Source: Proluteimonas luteida (GTDB lineage Bacteria > Pseudomonadota > Gammaproteobacteria > Xanthomonadales > Xanthomonadaceae). From it: a DNA stretch of 64,000 bases. Below are positions 21,843 to 31,406 of this stretch, piece by piece. How positions within the stretch are numbered: the stretch's first letter is position 1; each line of letters opens with the position of its first letter. The notes beneath the pieces are model-generated. The model did no database searches. It was not told the origin of the DNA and saw nothing but the letters and a program-made list of their open reading frames with translations. The position numbers were made by a program, and so were the translations under genes. The DNA is taken from the NCBI RefSeq assembly GCF_021191695.1, contig NZ_JAIWPT010000015.1, positions 1-64,000 of the forward strand. Reading direction: 5' to 3'.

Positions 21843-23732
21843 ATGAACAACCGCTACAACGCAGCCGACATCGAAGTCCTCTCCGGCCTGGATCCGGTCA
21901 AACGCCGCCCCGGCATGTACACCGACACCACGCGCCCCAACCACCTGGCGCAGGAAGTCATCGACAACGCGGTCGACGAGGCCCTGGCCGGCCACGCACA
22001 CCGCATCGACGTGACGCTGTTCAAGGACGGCAGCTGCCAGGTGGCCGACGACGGCCGCGGCATGCCGGTCGACATCCACCCCGAGGAGAAGATGCCGGGC
22101 GTGGAGCTGATCCTCACGCGGCTGCATGCCGGCGGCAAGTTCAGCAACCGCAACTACACCTTCAGCGGCGGCCTGCACGGCGTCGGCGTCAGCGTGGTCA
22201 ATGCGCTGTCGACCCGCGTCGACGTCTACATCAAGCGCGACGGCAACGAGTACCACATGGGCTTCGCCGACGGCGACCGCACGTCCGCACTCGAGGTGGT
22301 CGGCAGCGTCGGCAGGAAGAATACCGGCACCCGCCTGCATTTCTGGCCGGACCCGTCGTACTTCGACACCGCGAAGTTCAACGTCCGCGCGCTGCGCCAC
22401 CTGCTGCGCGCCAAGGCGGTGCTGTGCCCGGGACTGACCGTCAGCCTGCTCGACGAGGCGACCGGCGAGCGCGACGAGTGGCATTACGAGAACGGCCTGC
22501 GCGACTACCTGCGCGGCGAGCTGGTCGACCGCGAACTGCTGCCGCCCGAGCTGTTCGTCGGCAACCTGGCGCGCACCACCGAGACCGTCGACTGGGCGGT
22601 CGCCTGGGTCGCCGACGGCGAACTGGTGCAGGAGAGCTACGTCAACCTGATCCCGACCGCGCAGCACGGCACCCACGTCAACGGCCTGCGCAGCGGGTTC
22701 ACCGACGCGCTGCGGGAGTTCTGCGACTTCCGCAACCTGTTGCCGCGTGGCGTGAAACTGGCGCCCGAGGACGTCTGGGACCGGGTCGCATTCGTGCTGT
22801 CGCTGAAGATGACCGACCCGCAGTTCTCCGGCCAGACCAAGGAGCGGCTGTCGTCGCGCCAGGCGGCGGGCTTCGTCGAGGGCGCCGCCCACGATGCGTT
22901 CTCGCTGTGGCTCAACCAGCACGTCGAGATGGGCGAGAAGATCGCGCAGCTGGCGATCGAACGCGCCAGCGCGCGGCTCAAGACCGAGAAGCAGATCACC
23001 CGCAAGAAGGTCACCCAGGGCCCGGCGCTGCCCGGCAAGCTGGCAGACTGCATCAGCCAGGACCTGTCGCGCACCGAGCTGTTCCTGGTCGAGGGCGATT
23101 CGGCCGGCGGCAGCGCCAAGCAGGCGCGCGACAAGGATTTCCAGGCGATCCTGCCGCTGCGCGGCAAGATCCTCAACACCTGGGAGGTCGCCTCCGGCAC
23201 CGTGCTGGGCTCGGAAGAGGTGCACAACCTGGCGGTCGCGATCGGCTGCGACCCGGGCAAGGACGACATCTCCGGCCTGCGCTACGGCAAGGTGGTGATC
23301 CTGGCCGACGCCGACTCCGACGGCCTGCACATCGCGACCCTGCTCAGCGCCCTGTTCCTGCGCCATTTCCCGGCGCTGGTCGAAGCCGGCAACATCTTCG
23401 TGGCGATGCCGCCGCTGTTCCGCATCGACGTCGGCAAGCAGGTGTTCTACGCGCTGGACGAGGAGGAGAAGCGACTGCTGCTGGAGAAGATCGCGCGCGA
23501 GAAGCTCAAGGGCCAGGTCAACGTGACCCGCTTCAAGGGCCTTGGCGAGATGAATCCCTCGCAGCTGCGCGAATCGGCGATCCACCCCGACACCCGCCGC
23601 CTGGTGCAGCTGACCAACGACGACGATCTGGAAACCCGTTCGCTGATCGACATGCTGCTGGCGAAGAAGCGGGCTTCGGATCGCAAGGCGTGGCTGGAGA
23701 CCAAGGGTGACCTGGCGACGCTGGAAGTCTGA
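21843..23732 (+). CDS. parE: DNA topoisomerase IV subunit B
   Basis: The 629-aa protein has the GHKL ATPase (EVIDNAVDEALAGH with the Mg-binding Asn, DDGRGMPV, GGLHGVGVSVVNALS) and the TOPRIM domain (LVEGDSAGGSAKQ, DADSDG). Length and FKGLGEMNP near the C terminus fit ParE rather than GyrB, which is larger. With ParC it decatenates daughter chromosomes. The ATG at 21843 precedes the conserved MNNRYNAADIEVL. Its last 14 codons (from WLETKGDLATLEV) are repeated three more times downstream in a tandem array. Confidence 0.97.
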   Translation: MNNRYNAADIEVLSGLDPVKRRPGMYTDTTRPNHLAQEVIDNAVDEALAGHAHRIDVTLFKDGSCQVADDGRGMPVDIHPEEKMPGVELILTRLHAGGKFSNRNYTFSGGLHGVGVSVVNALSTRVDVYIKRDGNEYHMGFADGDRTSALEVVGSVGRKNTGTRLHFWPDPSYFDTAKFNVRALRHLLRAKAVLCPGLTVSLLDEATGERDEWHYENGLRDYLRGELVDRELLPPELFVGNLARTTETVDWAVAWVADGELVQESYVNLIPTAQHGTHVNGLRSGFTDALREFCDFRNLLPRGVKLAPEDVWDRVAFVLSLKMTDPQFSGQTKERLSSRQAAGFVEGAAHDAFSLWLNQHVEMGEKIAQLAIERASARLKTEKQITRKKVTQGPALPGKLADCISQDLSRTELFLVEGDSAGGSAKQARDKDFQAILPLRGKILNTWEVASGTVLGSEEVHNLAVAIGCDPGKDDISGLRYGKVVILADADSDGLHIATLLSALFLRHFPALVEAGNIFVAMPPLFRIDVGKQVFYALDEEEKRLLLEKIAREKLKGQVNVTRFKGLGEMNPSQLRESAIHPDTRRLVQLTNDDDLETRSLIDMLLAKKRASDRKAWLETKGDLATLEV

Positions 23733-24068
23733 TGGCGATTCGTTCCGTCCTGCCGTGGCGACGGCCCCGACATCACCGCGACGGAACGCGATGCCTGGCG
23801 CGGCTGGAGACCAAGGGTGACCTGGCGACGCTGGAAGTCTGATGGCGATTCGTTCCGTCCTGCCGTGGCGACGGCCCCGACATCACCGCGGCGGAACGCG
23901 ATGCCTGGCGCGGCTGGAGACCAAGGGTGACCTGGCGACACTCGAAGTCTGATGGCAATTCGTTCCGTCCTGCCGTGGCGACGGCCCCGACATCACCGCG
24001 GCGGAACCCGATGCCTGGCGCGATTGGAGACCAAGGGTGACCTGGCGACGCTGGAAGTCTGATGGCGA
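23692..24068. repeat. 110-bp tandem repeat spanning the parE 3' end
   Basis: About 3.4 copies of a 110-bp unit: copies start at about 23692, 23802, 23912 and 24022 with GGCTGGAGACCAAGGGTGA or a near match. Each unit holds the last parE codons with the stop plus a spacer containing CGTTCCGTC and, in the first copy, GACGGAACG, a possible hairpin. The period is not a multiple of three. Differences between copies are few (for example GACACTCGAAG for GACGCTGGAAG in copy three), so the expansion looks recent. The rest of the gap to 24141 holds nothing recognisable. Confidence 0.95.
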
Positions 24069-24141
24069 TCCACGCGCTACCGCCGCGGTGACCGGCCGGG
24101 GAACATCGCCCCGGCGCATCCTGCGCGGCACGGTCTGAGCG

Positions 24142-25059
24142 GTGCTCGCCTACACCGTACCCGTCCTGCTGATCGTGCTGCTGGGCGCGTGGCTGCGCCG
24201 CGGCCGCTGGACGCCGGAGGGGTTCTTTCCGGCAATCGAGTGGTTCTCGTTCTACATCGCCTTCCCGGCCCTGCTTTTCATCAATACCGCGCGCCTGGAC
24301 TTCTCCGGCAGCGCGTTGCGCGACCTCACGGCCGCGACCCTGCTGCCGACGCTGGCGATGGTGGGCCTGCTGGTCATGGCGCTGCCGCTGGCCAGGCGCC
24401 TGCCCGACCCCAGCCGTTCGTCGATCATCCAGGGCGCGGTCCGCCCCAGCACCTATTTCGGGCTCGCCGTCGCCTCGCTGCTGTTCGCGCCCGATGCCGC
24501 AGCGCTGGTGATGCTGGCGCTGGCGATCTGCCTGCCGGTGGTCAACGTGGTCGCGGTCGCCGCGCTGGCGTGGTGGGGCGGGACCCGGGTCGGCCCCGCG
24601 CGCGTCGCGGCGATGCTGGCGAAGAATCCGATCATCCTCGCGACGCTCGCCGGCGGCCTGGTGAACGGCCTGGGCATCACCGTGCCCGCGCCGCTGGCCA
24701 ACGGACTGGACATCGTCGGCGGCGCCTCGCTCGCGCTGGGGCTGGTCTGCGTCGGCGGCGGCCTCGATTTCCGCTGGTCTTCGGCCCGTCCGCTGGCGCT
24801 GGGCGCGACGTCGGCGCTGAAACTGCTGGCATTGCCGCTGCTGGCGGTGCTGACCTGCCGCCTGCTGGGCGCCGACGACGACGTGACCCGTGCGGCCTGC
24901 TTCTACGCGGCGCTGCCCACCGCGTCCAACGCCTACATCATGGCCCGCCAGATGGGCGGCGACGCACCGTTGATGGCGTCGCTGATCACCCTGCAGACGC
25001 TGCTCGCGGTCGTCACGGTGCCGCTGGCGCTGCAGTTGCCGGTCTGGCTGCCCGGCTGA
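24142..25059 (+). CDS. AEC (auxin efflux carrier) family transporter
   Basis: The 305-aa hydrophobic protein has about ten membrane spans and the AEC pattern: two inverted five-helix halves with a central hydrophilic region (residues about 85-100, DPSRSSIIQGAVRP). The conserved C-terminal helices include FYAALPTASNAYIMARQMGGD. Such proteins export organic acids or related anions; the substrate cannot be inferred here. A GTG start at 24142 is used, giving an immediate membrane helix. It lies just after the parE repeat array and may depend on read-through from parE. Confidence 0.88.
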   Translation: MLAYTVPVLLIVLLGAWLRRGRWTPEGFFPAIEWFSFYIAFPALLFINTARLDFSGSALRDLTAATLLPTLAMVGLLVMALPLARRLPDPSRSSIIQGAVRPSTYFGLAVASLLFAPDAAALVMLALAICLPVVNVVAVAALAWWGGTRVGPARVAAMLAKNPIILATLAGGLVNGLGITVPAPLANGLDIVGGASLALGLVCVGGGLDFRWSSARPLALGATSALKLLALPLLAVLTCRLLGADDDVTRAACFYAALPTASNAYIMARQMGGDAPLMASLITLQTLLAVVTVPLALQLPVWLPG

Positions 25060-25242
25060 CCTGCGCGCCTGCCGGCAGCGCTCAGACGTAGATCGGGGCA
25101 ACGCCCCCGACACTTGGTGAATCCGGACATCGCGCACGTCGGCCGCGTAGGGCCGACCTACGGGATCAGGGCGACGATCCGCAGTCGCCGCCACGGACGT
25201 TCGGCGGCGGTCGCAGTCGGCTGGCAAATGACGCTTAGCCTC

Positions 25243-26025
25243 TCAGCGCAGCGTGGTCTCGAGCAGGGTGCGCAACAGTGCCTGCAACGGCGCCGCGCGC
25301 GCGGCGTCGAACGCGAAGCTGTCCTCGTTCATGTAGCAGCGCTGGCTGATCTCCATCTGCACGGCGTCGATGCCGCGCCCGGGATCGCCGAAATGCCGGG
25401 TGATGTGGCCGCCCTTGAAGCGGCCATTGGCGACCCAGCCGTAGGCGCCCTGCGCCGCCAGCACGTCCTCGAGCGCAGCCTGCAGCGCCGGACGGCAGCT
25501 GGCGCCGCCGGCGGTGCCGAGGTTGAGGTCCGGCAGCCGGCCGTCGAACAGGAACGGCAGCTCGCCCTTGATCGAATGTCCTTCCCACAGCACCACGCGC
25601 CCGTGAGCCTCGCGCAGCCGCGCCAGTTCCCCGCGCAGCGCGGCGTGGTAGGGCCGCCAGTAGCGCTCGACACGGGCGCGCACCTCCGCCTCGTCCGGGG
25701 CGGCGCCGTCGCGATAGACCGGCGTGCCGTCGAACTGCACCAGCGGGCACAGGCCCGTGGTGTTCTGGCCGGGATACAGCGAGACATCGTCCTCGGAGCG
25801 GTTGAGGTCGACGACATAACGCGAATGCGACGGCACCAGCACGGATGCGCCGAGGTCGCGCGCGAACGCATACAGCCGGGCGATGTGCCAGTCGGTGTCC
25901 GGCACCCGCCGTGCCGACGGCGTCAGCCGCGCGGCGATGTCGTCGGGTACGTGAGTGCCGTCGTGCGGCAGGCTGACCAGCAACGGCGCGGTGCCGCGAT
26001 GCAGGGCGAAGAGGGTGTCGGTCAT
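25243..26025 (-). CDS. hutG: N-formylglutamate amidohydrolase (deformylase)
   Basis: The 260-aa protein matches the N-formylglutamate amidohydrolase family: LLVSLPHDGTHVP at the N terminus, VVDLNRSEDD, VLWEGHSIKG with candidate metal ligands, FKGGHITRHFGDP and VQMEISQRCYMNE. It would release formate from N-formylglutamate in histidine breakdown. The other hut genes are not in the window, so the symbol rests on family alone. It converges with the AEC gene; two short hairpins (GGGGC/GCCCC near 25093, CGTAGG/CCTACG near 25147) lie in the gap. Confidence 0.85.
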   Translation of the reverse strand: MTDTLFALHRGTAPLLVSLPHDGTHVPDDIAARLTPSARRVPDTDWHIARLYAFARDLGASVLVPSHSRYVVDLNRSEDDVSLYPGQNTTGLCPLVQFDGTPVYRDGAAPDEAEVRARVERYWRPYHAALRGELARLREAHGRVVLWEGHSIKGELPFLFDGRLPDLNLGTAGGASCRPALQAALEDVLAAQGAYGWVANGRFKGGHITRHFGDPGRGIDAVQMEISQRCYMNEDSFAFDAARAAPLQALLRTLLETTLR

Positions 26026-26105
26026 GCTGCGATTGTAAGCGGTGGAGACGGCGTCCTGTCCGGGCGCAGCGGACGCGACGCGTGTCCGTGTCCCCTACCC
26101 CCGTG

Positions 26106-27488
26106 TCACCGCATCAGCACCACTTCTTCGGCGCTGGTCGGGTGGATCGCGATCGTGTCCTGCAGGTCGTCGAGGGTGATGCCGCGCTTGAGCGCGACCG
26201 CGAAGCCCTGCAGGATCTCGTCGGCGCCGTCGCCGAGCAGGTGCAGGCCGACCACGCGCCGCTCCGCGCCGACGCAGACCAGCTTGAACAGGCTGCACTG
26301 CGCGGTATCGGCCAGCGCTTCGATCATCGGCCGGAAGCGGCTGGTGTAGACGTGGACATCGTCGCCATGGGCCTCGCGGGCCTGCGCTTCGGTCATGCCG
26401 ACCATGGCCAGCGGCGGATGCGAGAACACCACGCTGGGCACGTTGTCCGCATCGAGCTTCGAGCCGGGGCGGCCGCCGAACAGCCGGTCGCAGAGCCGGC
26501 GCGCGGCGGCGATCGCGACCGGCGTCAGCGCCGGCCCGCAGCCGCAGATGTCGCCGACCGCATAGACGCCGGTGGCGGGTGTCTGCTGCCAGTCGTCGAC
26601 CGGGATGTTGCCGTCGGCATCGGGGGTGACGCCGACGCGCTCCAGGCCGAGGCCGGCGGTGTTGGGACGACGGCCGATGGCGAGCAGCGCCACGTCGCAG
26701 GCATGCGGCGCGGCGCCGTCGGCACCGTGCAGGCACAGGCTGCCGTCGGCCTCGCGCTCGATGCGCTCGAGCACGTAGCCGGTGTGCAGCCCGATTCCCA
26801 GCTGGTGGTAGTTGTCCTGCAGCTGCGCGACCAGTTCGGCCTCCGCCGGGCGCAGCAGGCGCGCATCGCGCACGAACATGTCGACCTGGCTGCCCAGCGC
26901 CTGCAACACGCCGGCCAGTTCCACCGCGACGTAGCCGCCGCCGACCAGCGCCACCCGTGCCGGCGCAGCGCGCAGGTCGAAGAAGTCGTCGGAGACGCCG
27001 GCCAGTTCCGCGCCCGGCAGGTCGGGCCGGCGCGGGCTGGAACCGGTCGCCAGCACGATGTGCGGCGCGGCCAGGCGCACGCCGTTGTCGGCCTCGACCA
27101 CGCCCTCGCCGGCCAGCCGGCCGCGCGCGGGCACGACCACGATGCCGTCGCGGTCGAGCCGGCTGCGGTAACTGTCGTGGATACCGTGGATGTAGCGCTC
27201 GCGGTCGGTGAGGAACTCGCACCAGTCGAACGCGACCCGGCCCGCGTCCGGCAGGACGAAGCCGAGCCGGGCGGCGGTCTGCAGCCGCATGCCGAGATCG
27301 GCCGCCAGCCACATCGCCTTCTTCGGCACGCAGCCGGCATTGACGCAGGTCCCGCCGAGCGGGCCGGGTTCGAGCAGGGCCACGCGCGCGCCGTGTTCGG
27401 CGGCGCGGAAGGCCGCGGCCAGCCCGCCCGAACCGCCGCCGATCACGATCAGGTCGAACGCCAGCGCGTCCGCGGCCGCGGCATTCAC
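26106..27488 (-). CDS. gor: Glutathione-disulfide reductase
   Basis: The 460-aa flavoprotein has an FAD Rossmann motif (VIGGGSGGLAAA), the redox disulfide motif GGTCVNAGCVPKK, a second nucleotide-binding motif (VALVGGGYVAVELAG), the FAD-closing VYAVGDICG and the C-terminal catalytic HPTSAEE, which contributes His to the partner subunit. It keeps glutathione reduced using NADPH. Its start overlaps the stop of the upstream DadA-like gene as ATGA. Confidence 0.92.
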   Translation of the reverse strand: MNAAAADALAFDLIVIGGGSGGLAAAFRAAEHGARVALLEPGPLGGTCVNAGCVPKKAMWLAADLGMRLQTAARLGFVLPDAGRVAFDWCEFLTDRERYIHGIHDSYRSRLDRDGIVVVPARGRLAGEGVVEADNGVRLAAPHIVLATGSSPRRPDLPGAELAGVSDDFFDLRAAPARVALVGGGYVAVELAGVLQALGSQVDMFVRDARLLRPAEAELVAQLQDNYHQLGIGLHTGYVLERIEREADGSLCLHGADGAAPHACDVALLAIGRRPNTAGLGLERVGVTPDADGNIPVDDWQQTPATGVYAVGDICGCGPALTPVAIAAARRLCDRLFGGRPGSKLDADNVPSVVFSHPPLAMVGMTEAQAREAHGDDVHVYTSRFRPMIEALADTAQCSLFKLVCVGAERRVVGLHLLGDGADEILQGFAVALKRGITLDDLQDTIAIHPTSAEEVVLMR

Positions 27489-28732
27489 GCGAATCGCGCC
27501 GGCGCGTAGGGAGCAGGATCAAGGCGCGGCTCGCGGCCGCAGATCAGGTCGGTCATCAGTTGTCCGGTCGCCACGCTCATGCTGACCCCGAGCATGCCAT
27601 GACCGGTCGCGAGCCAGAGGTGACGACGGCCGGGCACCGGCCCGAGGATCGGCACGTCGTCGACGCTGACCGGCCGCCAGCCGAACCACTCTTCCTCGCG
27701 CACCGCGCCGACCGGCTCGTGCAGGTACTCGCGTGCGCCGCGCTCGAGCGCGGCCAGCCGGACGGGATTGAGCGAACGGTCGTAGCCGGAGAATTCCATC
27801 GTGCTGCCGAGCCGGAAGCCGCTGTCCCAGACGGTCACGCAGACGCTGCGTTCGTGCAGCACCAGCGGCCGTTTCGGCACCAGCGCCGGCCGGCTGTAGG
27901 TGATCGAGTAGCCCTTGCCCGGCTGCACCGGAATGCGCAGGCCGAGGCTGCGGTCGAGCGTCGGCGACCACGCGCCGGCCGCCAGCAGCAGGTCGCGTCC
28001 CGTGAACACGCCACGCGCGGTCTGCGCGCGCACGCCGTCGCCGGTTTCCTCGAACGCCTGCACCTCGCAGTCCTCGACGATCACGCCGCCTGCCTCGCGG
28101 AACGCGCGGGCGAGGCCGGCGACGTAGCGGTCGGGACGCAGCCGCGCGTCGCCGGGGAAACGGACCGCGCCGGCCACGCCTTCGCGCAGCGCCGGCTCGC
28201 CGCGCAGGTACTCGGCGCCGTCGACCTGCTCCACCGCGATGCCGAGCGCGCGCAGCTGGTCGGCCTCGTCGGCGAAGGCGTCGAAGTCGGCGCGGCTGCG
28301 ATAGACGTGATCGACGCCGGAGGACTCGAACTCGCAGGCGATCCCGTGCCGTGCCAGCCAGACCGGCAGCGCGGCGCGCGAGTCCTGCAGGATCGCGACC
28401 CGCGCCTGCATCGCCTGCAGCCAGTCGCGGCGGTTGCAGCGCGCGGCGAAGCCGAGCATCCAGCGCCACAGGGCCGGGTCGAAGCGCGGGCTCACGCGGA
28501 ACGGCGCGTCGGGCGTCAGCATCCAGCGCAGCACCCTGGCGATGGTGCCCGGCGCGGCCAGCGGCGCGGCATGGCTGGGAGTGATGGTGCCGCAGTTGCC
28601 GTGCGAACTGCCGCAGCCGGCGGTGCCGGCCTCGAGCACGCGCACCTGGCGGCCGGCCTCGAGCAGCGCAAGACCGCAGGCCAGGCCGACGACGCCGCCG
28701 CCGACGATCAGCACGTCGTCGCGATCCGCCAT
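27485..28732 (-). CDS. FAD-dependent amino acid oxidase/dehydrogenase (DadA-like)
   Basis: The 415-aa protein belongs to the DAO/DadA fold: N-terminal VLIVGGGVVGLACGLALLEAG for FAD, GCGSSHGNCGTI, and the C-terminal GWRPVSVDDVPILGPVPG and LATGHGMLGVSMSVATG. It probably oxidises D-amino acids or a related amine, passing electrons to quinone. The frame is open far upstream but MADRDD at 28732 begins directly before the FAD motif. It lies five bases after the DUF418 gene and overlaps gor, so these form a leftward operon. Confidence 0.88.
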   Translation of the reverse strand: MADRDDVLIVGGGVVGLACGLALLEAGRQVRVLEAGTAGCGSSHGNCGTITPSHAAPLAAPGTIARVLRWMLTPDAPFRVSPRFDPALWRWMLGFAARCNRRDWLQAMQARVAILQDSRAALPVWLARHGIACEFESSGVDHVYRSRADFDAFADEADQLRALGIAVEQVDGAEYLRGEPALREGVAGAVRFPGDARLRPDRYVAGLARAFREAGGVIVEDCEVQAFEETGDGVRAQTARGVFTGRDLLLAAGAWSPTLDRSLGLRIPVQPGKGYSITYSRPALVPKRPLVLHERSVCVTVWDSGFRLGSTMEFSGYDRSLNPVRLAALERGAREYLHEPVGAVREEEWFGWRPVSVDDVPILGPVPGRRHLWLATGHGMLGVSMSVATGQLMTDLICGREPRLDPAPYAPARFA

Positions 28733-28737
28733 CGCCG

Positions 28738-29979
28738 TCACGCCGTCGCCGCAGCGTCGTCGCGGCGCCACGCCGGACGCCGCCCGTAGGTCAGCCAGCG
28801 CCACAGCCATTCCATCGGTCCATAGCGGTGACGGGCCAGCCACAGGTGGCTGACCGCCACCTGCAGCGCGAACACCAGCAGCACCAGTCCGGTCTGCGCC
28901 GCGCGACCGAGTTCGCCCCACAGCCCGAAGCCGTAGCCGTAGAACAGCAGCGAGCAGACCAGCGACTGTCCCAGGTAGTGGGTCAGGGCCATGCGGCCGG
29001 CCGGTGCGACCACGCCGAGCACGCGCGCACCGGTCGCGCTGGACCAGGCCAGCACCAGCAGCGCCACGTACGCCAGCGACAACGGCAATGCGCCCAGCAG
29101 CATCAGCGCCGCCGCCGCGACGCCGCGCGGATCGAACGCGCCAGCAGGGAAGCTGGTGCCCAGCGCAACCGATGCCGCGGTGAACAGCGCGCCCGGCGGC
29201 AGGGTGAAGGCCAGCAGCCGCCACCAGAAGCGGCGCTTCGACGCCGGATCGCGCAGCCAGCCGCCGCGCATCAGCCAGCTGCCGACCAGGAACACGGCCA
29301 GCACCATCGGCACGAACACCATGTTGCCCTGCAGCCCCACCATCGCGTAGTCGAGCACACGACGCAGCGTGACCGCGCCGAAACCGCCGTCCGGGTACAC
29401 CGCCGCGGCGGTGGCCGCGGCCGAGGCGAAGTCCGCCTGCATGCCGGCCATGACGTCGGCGGGCAGGACCAGCAACAGGCCGGCATTGGCCAGGTAGAAC
29501 AGGCACAGACCGAGGTACGCCAGCAGGCCGATCAGCAGTTGCCATTTCGGCGACAGGCCGCGCATCAGCATCAGCAGCAGGCCGGCCAGCGCATAGGTAT
29601 GCAGGATGTCGCCGGGCCACAGCAGCACGATGTGCAGCACGCCGAAGCAGAACAGCGCCGCCATGCGCCGTGCGAACACCCGCTCGACCGACTGCCCGGC
29701 CGCGGCGATGCGCTCGCTCATCAGCACGAAGCCCATGCCGAACAGCAGCGAGAACAGGGTCCAGAACTTGCCGGCGACGAAGACGTGCACGAACCAGGCG
29801 GCGGCGTGGTCGAGCCCGGTGGCATCGGCCGGGATGCCCGAGCCCATCTGCTGCATCGGCCGCGAGAACCACTCGATGTTCATCAGGAACACGCCCAGCA
29901 GCGCGACGCCGCGCAGCATGTCCATCACGCCGAGGCGCTCGCCCGCGCTTACCGGCCCCAATCCGTCCTGCCTGCCCAT
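28738..29979 (-). CDS. DUF418 family membrane protein
   Basis: The 413-aa protein has about nine membrane spans and the YeiB/DUF418 hallmarks: an N-terminal MDMLRGVALLGVFLMNI, FSLLFGMGFVLMSER, and the C-terminal DUF418 domain with PAGRMALTHYLGQSLVC. The family is related to membrane acyltransferases, but its reaction is not established. The ATG at 29979 is taken because the upstream frame is low-complexity shadow. It is transcribed with the DadA-like and gor genes. Confidence 0.85.
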   Translation of the reverse strand: MGRQDGLGPVSAGERLGVMDMLRGVALLGVFLMNIEWFSRPMQQMGSGIPADATGLDHAAAWFVHVFVAGKFWTLFSLLFGMGFVLMSERIAAAGQSVERVFARRMAALFCFGVLHIVLLWPGDILHTYALAGLLLMLMRGLSPKWQLLIGLLAYLGLCLFYLANAGLLLVLPADVMAGMQADFASAAATAAAVYPDGGFGAVTLRRVLDYAMVGLQGNMVFVPMVLAVFLVGSWLMRGGWLRDPASKRRFWWRLLAFTLPPGALFTAASVALGTSFPAGAFDPRGVAAAALMLLGALPLSLAYVALLVLAWSSATGARVLGVVAPAGRMALTHYLGQSLVCSLLFYGYGFGLWGELGRAAQTGLVLLVFALQVAVSHLWLARHRYGPMEWLWRWLTYGRRPAWRRDDAAATA

Positions 29980-30145
29980 GCCCCTGCTCCTGTTCCGCAA
30001 TGCCGCCCGGGCGGCACCAGTACCCGGGACGCCGCCTGCCCCCGCAGTGTGACCGACCGGCGGACCATCGGCACGTCCGCAACCGCATTGCGCGGGCAGC
30101 CGGGGCGGACGCGGCATCGCCGCGCGCCCCGGCTCCACGGCCCCG

Positions 30146-30625
30146 TCAGTGCTGGTGGCCGCCGTCGCCGTGCACGTGGCCGTGCTCGATCTCCTCGGCC
30201 GACGCCTCGCGCACCTCGACGATCTCGATGTCGAACTGCAGGTCCTTGCCGGCCATCGGGTGGTTGAGGTCGACGTCGACCACGCTCATGCCGACCTTCT
30301 CGATCGTCACCGCGCGCGGGCCGAAACTGGTGTTGAGCACGACCTGCTGGCCGGGCACGAGCTTCTGCGCGCCGAAGTGCTTCTTGGGCACGCGCTGGGT
30401 CATGCCCTCGCGGCGCTCGCCATAGGCCTCTTCGGCGGTCACGTCGGCCTTGAAGGTGTCGCCGGCCTCGTGTCCCTCCATCGCCTTCTCCAGGCCGGGG
30501 ATGATGTTGCCGTGCCCGAACAGGATCGCCAGCGGCTCGCGGCCCTGCGAGGTCTCCACCGGCTCCTGGCCAGCCTCGGCAACGCTGTAGTGGAAACGGA
30601 CGACGCGGTCTTTCTCGATCTTCAT
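30146..30625 (-). CDS. slyD: FKBP-type peptidyl-prolyl isomerase SlyD
   Basis: The 159-aa protein has the FKBP core split by the insert-in-flap domain: LFGHGNIIPGLEKAMEGHEAGD, then EEAYGERREG, and the closing strands with FDIEIVEVREA. The C-terminal tail HGHVHGDGGHQH is a short His-rich metal-binding segment, typical of SlyD. It is a cytoplasmic chaperone/isomerase that also handles nickel. The ATG at 30625 fits the family; it is divergent from an NlpC/P60 lipoprotein gene. Confidence 0.93.
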   Translation of the reverse strand: MKIEKDRVVRFHYSVAEAGQEPVETSQGREPLAILFGHGNIIPGLEKAMEGHEAGDTFKADVTAEEAYGERREGMTQRVPKKHFGAQKLVPGQQVVLNTSFGPRAVTIEKVGMSVVDVDLNHPMAGKDLQFDIEIVEVREASAEEIEHGHVHGDGGHQH

Positions 30626-30759
30626 GGCGATACTCGTTGGAGCGGGCGGGCCGCTTGAGGGAAAAGGCACGCTTGGGGCACGATGCCGGCAATCCGCAGA
30701 CAGGCGTCGCCCCCGTGCAAGGAACCCCGCATTATCCCGACTCGGCCGCGTCCGCGCCA

Positions 30760-31296
30760 ATGCGCCGCCGCCGCGGCGACGCGGGCCGCCGGCTCGCCGG
30801 ACTCGCGCTCGCCGGCCTGCTGCTGGCCGGATGCGGGCGCAACGACGTGCGCCCGGTCGCGCCGGCGCAGGCCCCGGCCGCGACCCGCGAATGGGCGCAG
30901 GTCACCCCCGGCAATCCGGCCGCGGCCAACGCGGTGCTGATGCGGGCGATCAGCCTGGTCGGCACGCCCTACCGCTACGGCGGCAACACGCCCGAGGGCG
31001 GCTTCGACTGCAGCGGACTGGTCAACTACGTGTATCGCGACATGCTCGACCTGCGCCTGCCGCGCACCTCTCGCGACCTCTACGCCTACCAGGGACCGAA
31101 GATCGCCCCCGAACGCTTGGCCGCCGGCGACCTGGTGTTCTTCGGCAGCGGCAACGCGGTCACCCACGTCGGCATCTATGTCGGCGAGGGCCGGTTCGTG
31201 CATGCGCCCAGCACCGGCGGCACGGTGCGGCTGGACCACCTCGACGGCAGCTACTGGCGGCGGACCTACACCGGATCCAAACGCGTCCTTCACTGA
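30760..31296 (+). CDS. NlpC/P60 family cell-wall peptidase, lipoprotein
   Basis: The ATG at 30760 starts a lipoprotein signal (arginine-rich, then LAGLLLAGC with the lipid-acceptor Cys near residue 25). The NlpC/P60 domain covers about residues 60-175 with the triad Cys in FDCSGLVNYVY, His in THVGIYVGEG and a polar residue in FVHAPSTGG. It should cleave peptidoglycan stem-peptide bonds at the outer membrane. A second NlpC/P60 gene follows 110 bp downstream; the gap is markedly A+T-rich and probably holds that gene's promoter. Confidence 0.9.
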   Translation: MRRRRGDAGRRLAGLALAGLLLAGCGRNDVRPVAPAQAPAATREWAQVTPGNPAAANAVLMRAISLVGTPYRYGGNTPEGGFDCSGLVNYVYRDMLDLRLPRTSRDLYAYQGPKIAPERLAAGDLVFFGSGNAVTHVGIYVGEGRFVHAPSTGGTVRLDHLDGSYWRRTYTGSKRVLH

Positions 31297-31406
31297 ATTG
31301 CGTTCAAAAACGAGCACTTGCACGCATTCATTAATCCTTTTTTAACACTCTGTCGACAATCGTCCGGTAGCTTCCCCCGCTGGTCCGCGACAGATGTGAA
31401 ACCCAC

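Noticed and set aside
23692-24068. A CRISPR array at the parE repeats
   Set aside because: The units are contiguous 110-bp copies without unique spacers, and they contain parE coding sequence.
23447-24131. Minus-strand open frames across the parE 3' repeats
   Set aside because: They only read the 110-bp repeats in varying frames and lie opposite parE; no ribosome-binding site or conserved motif.
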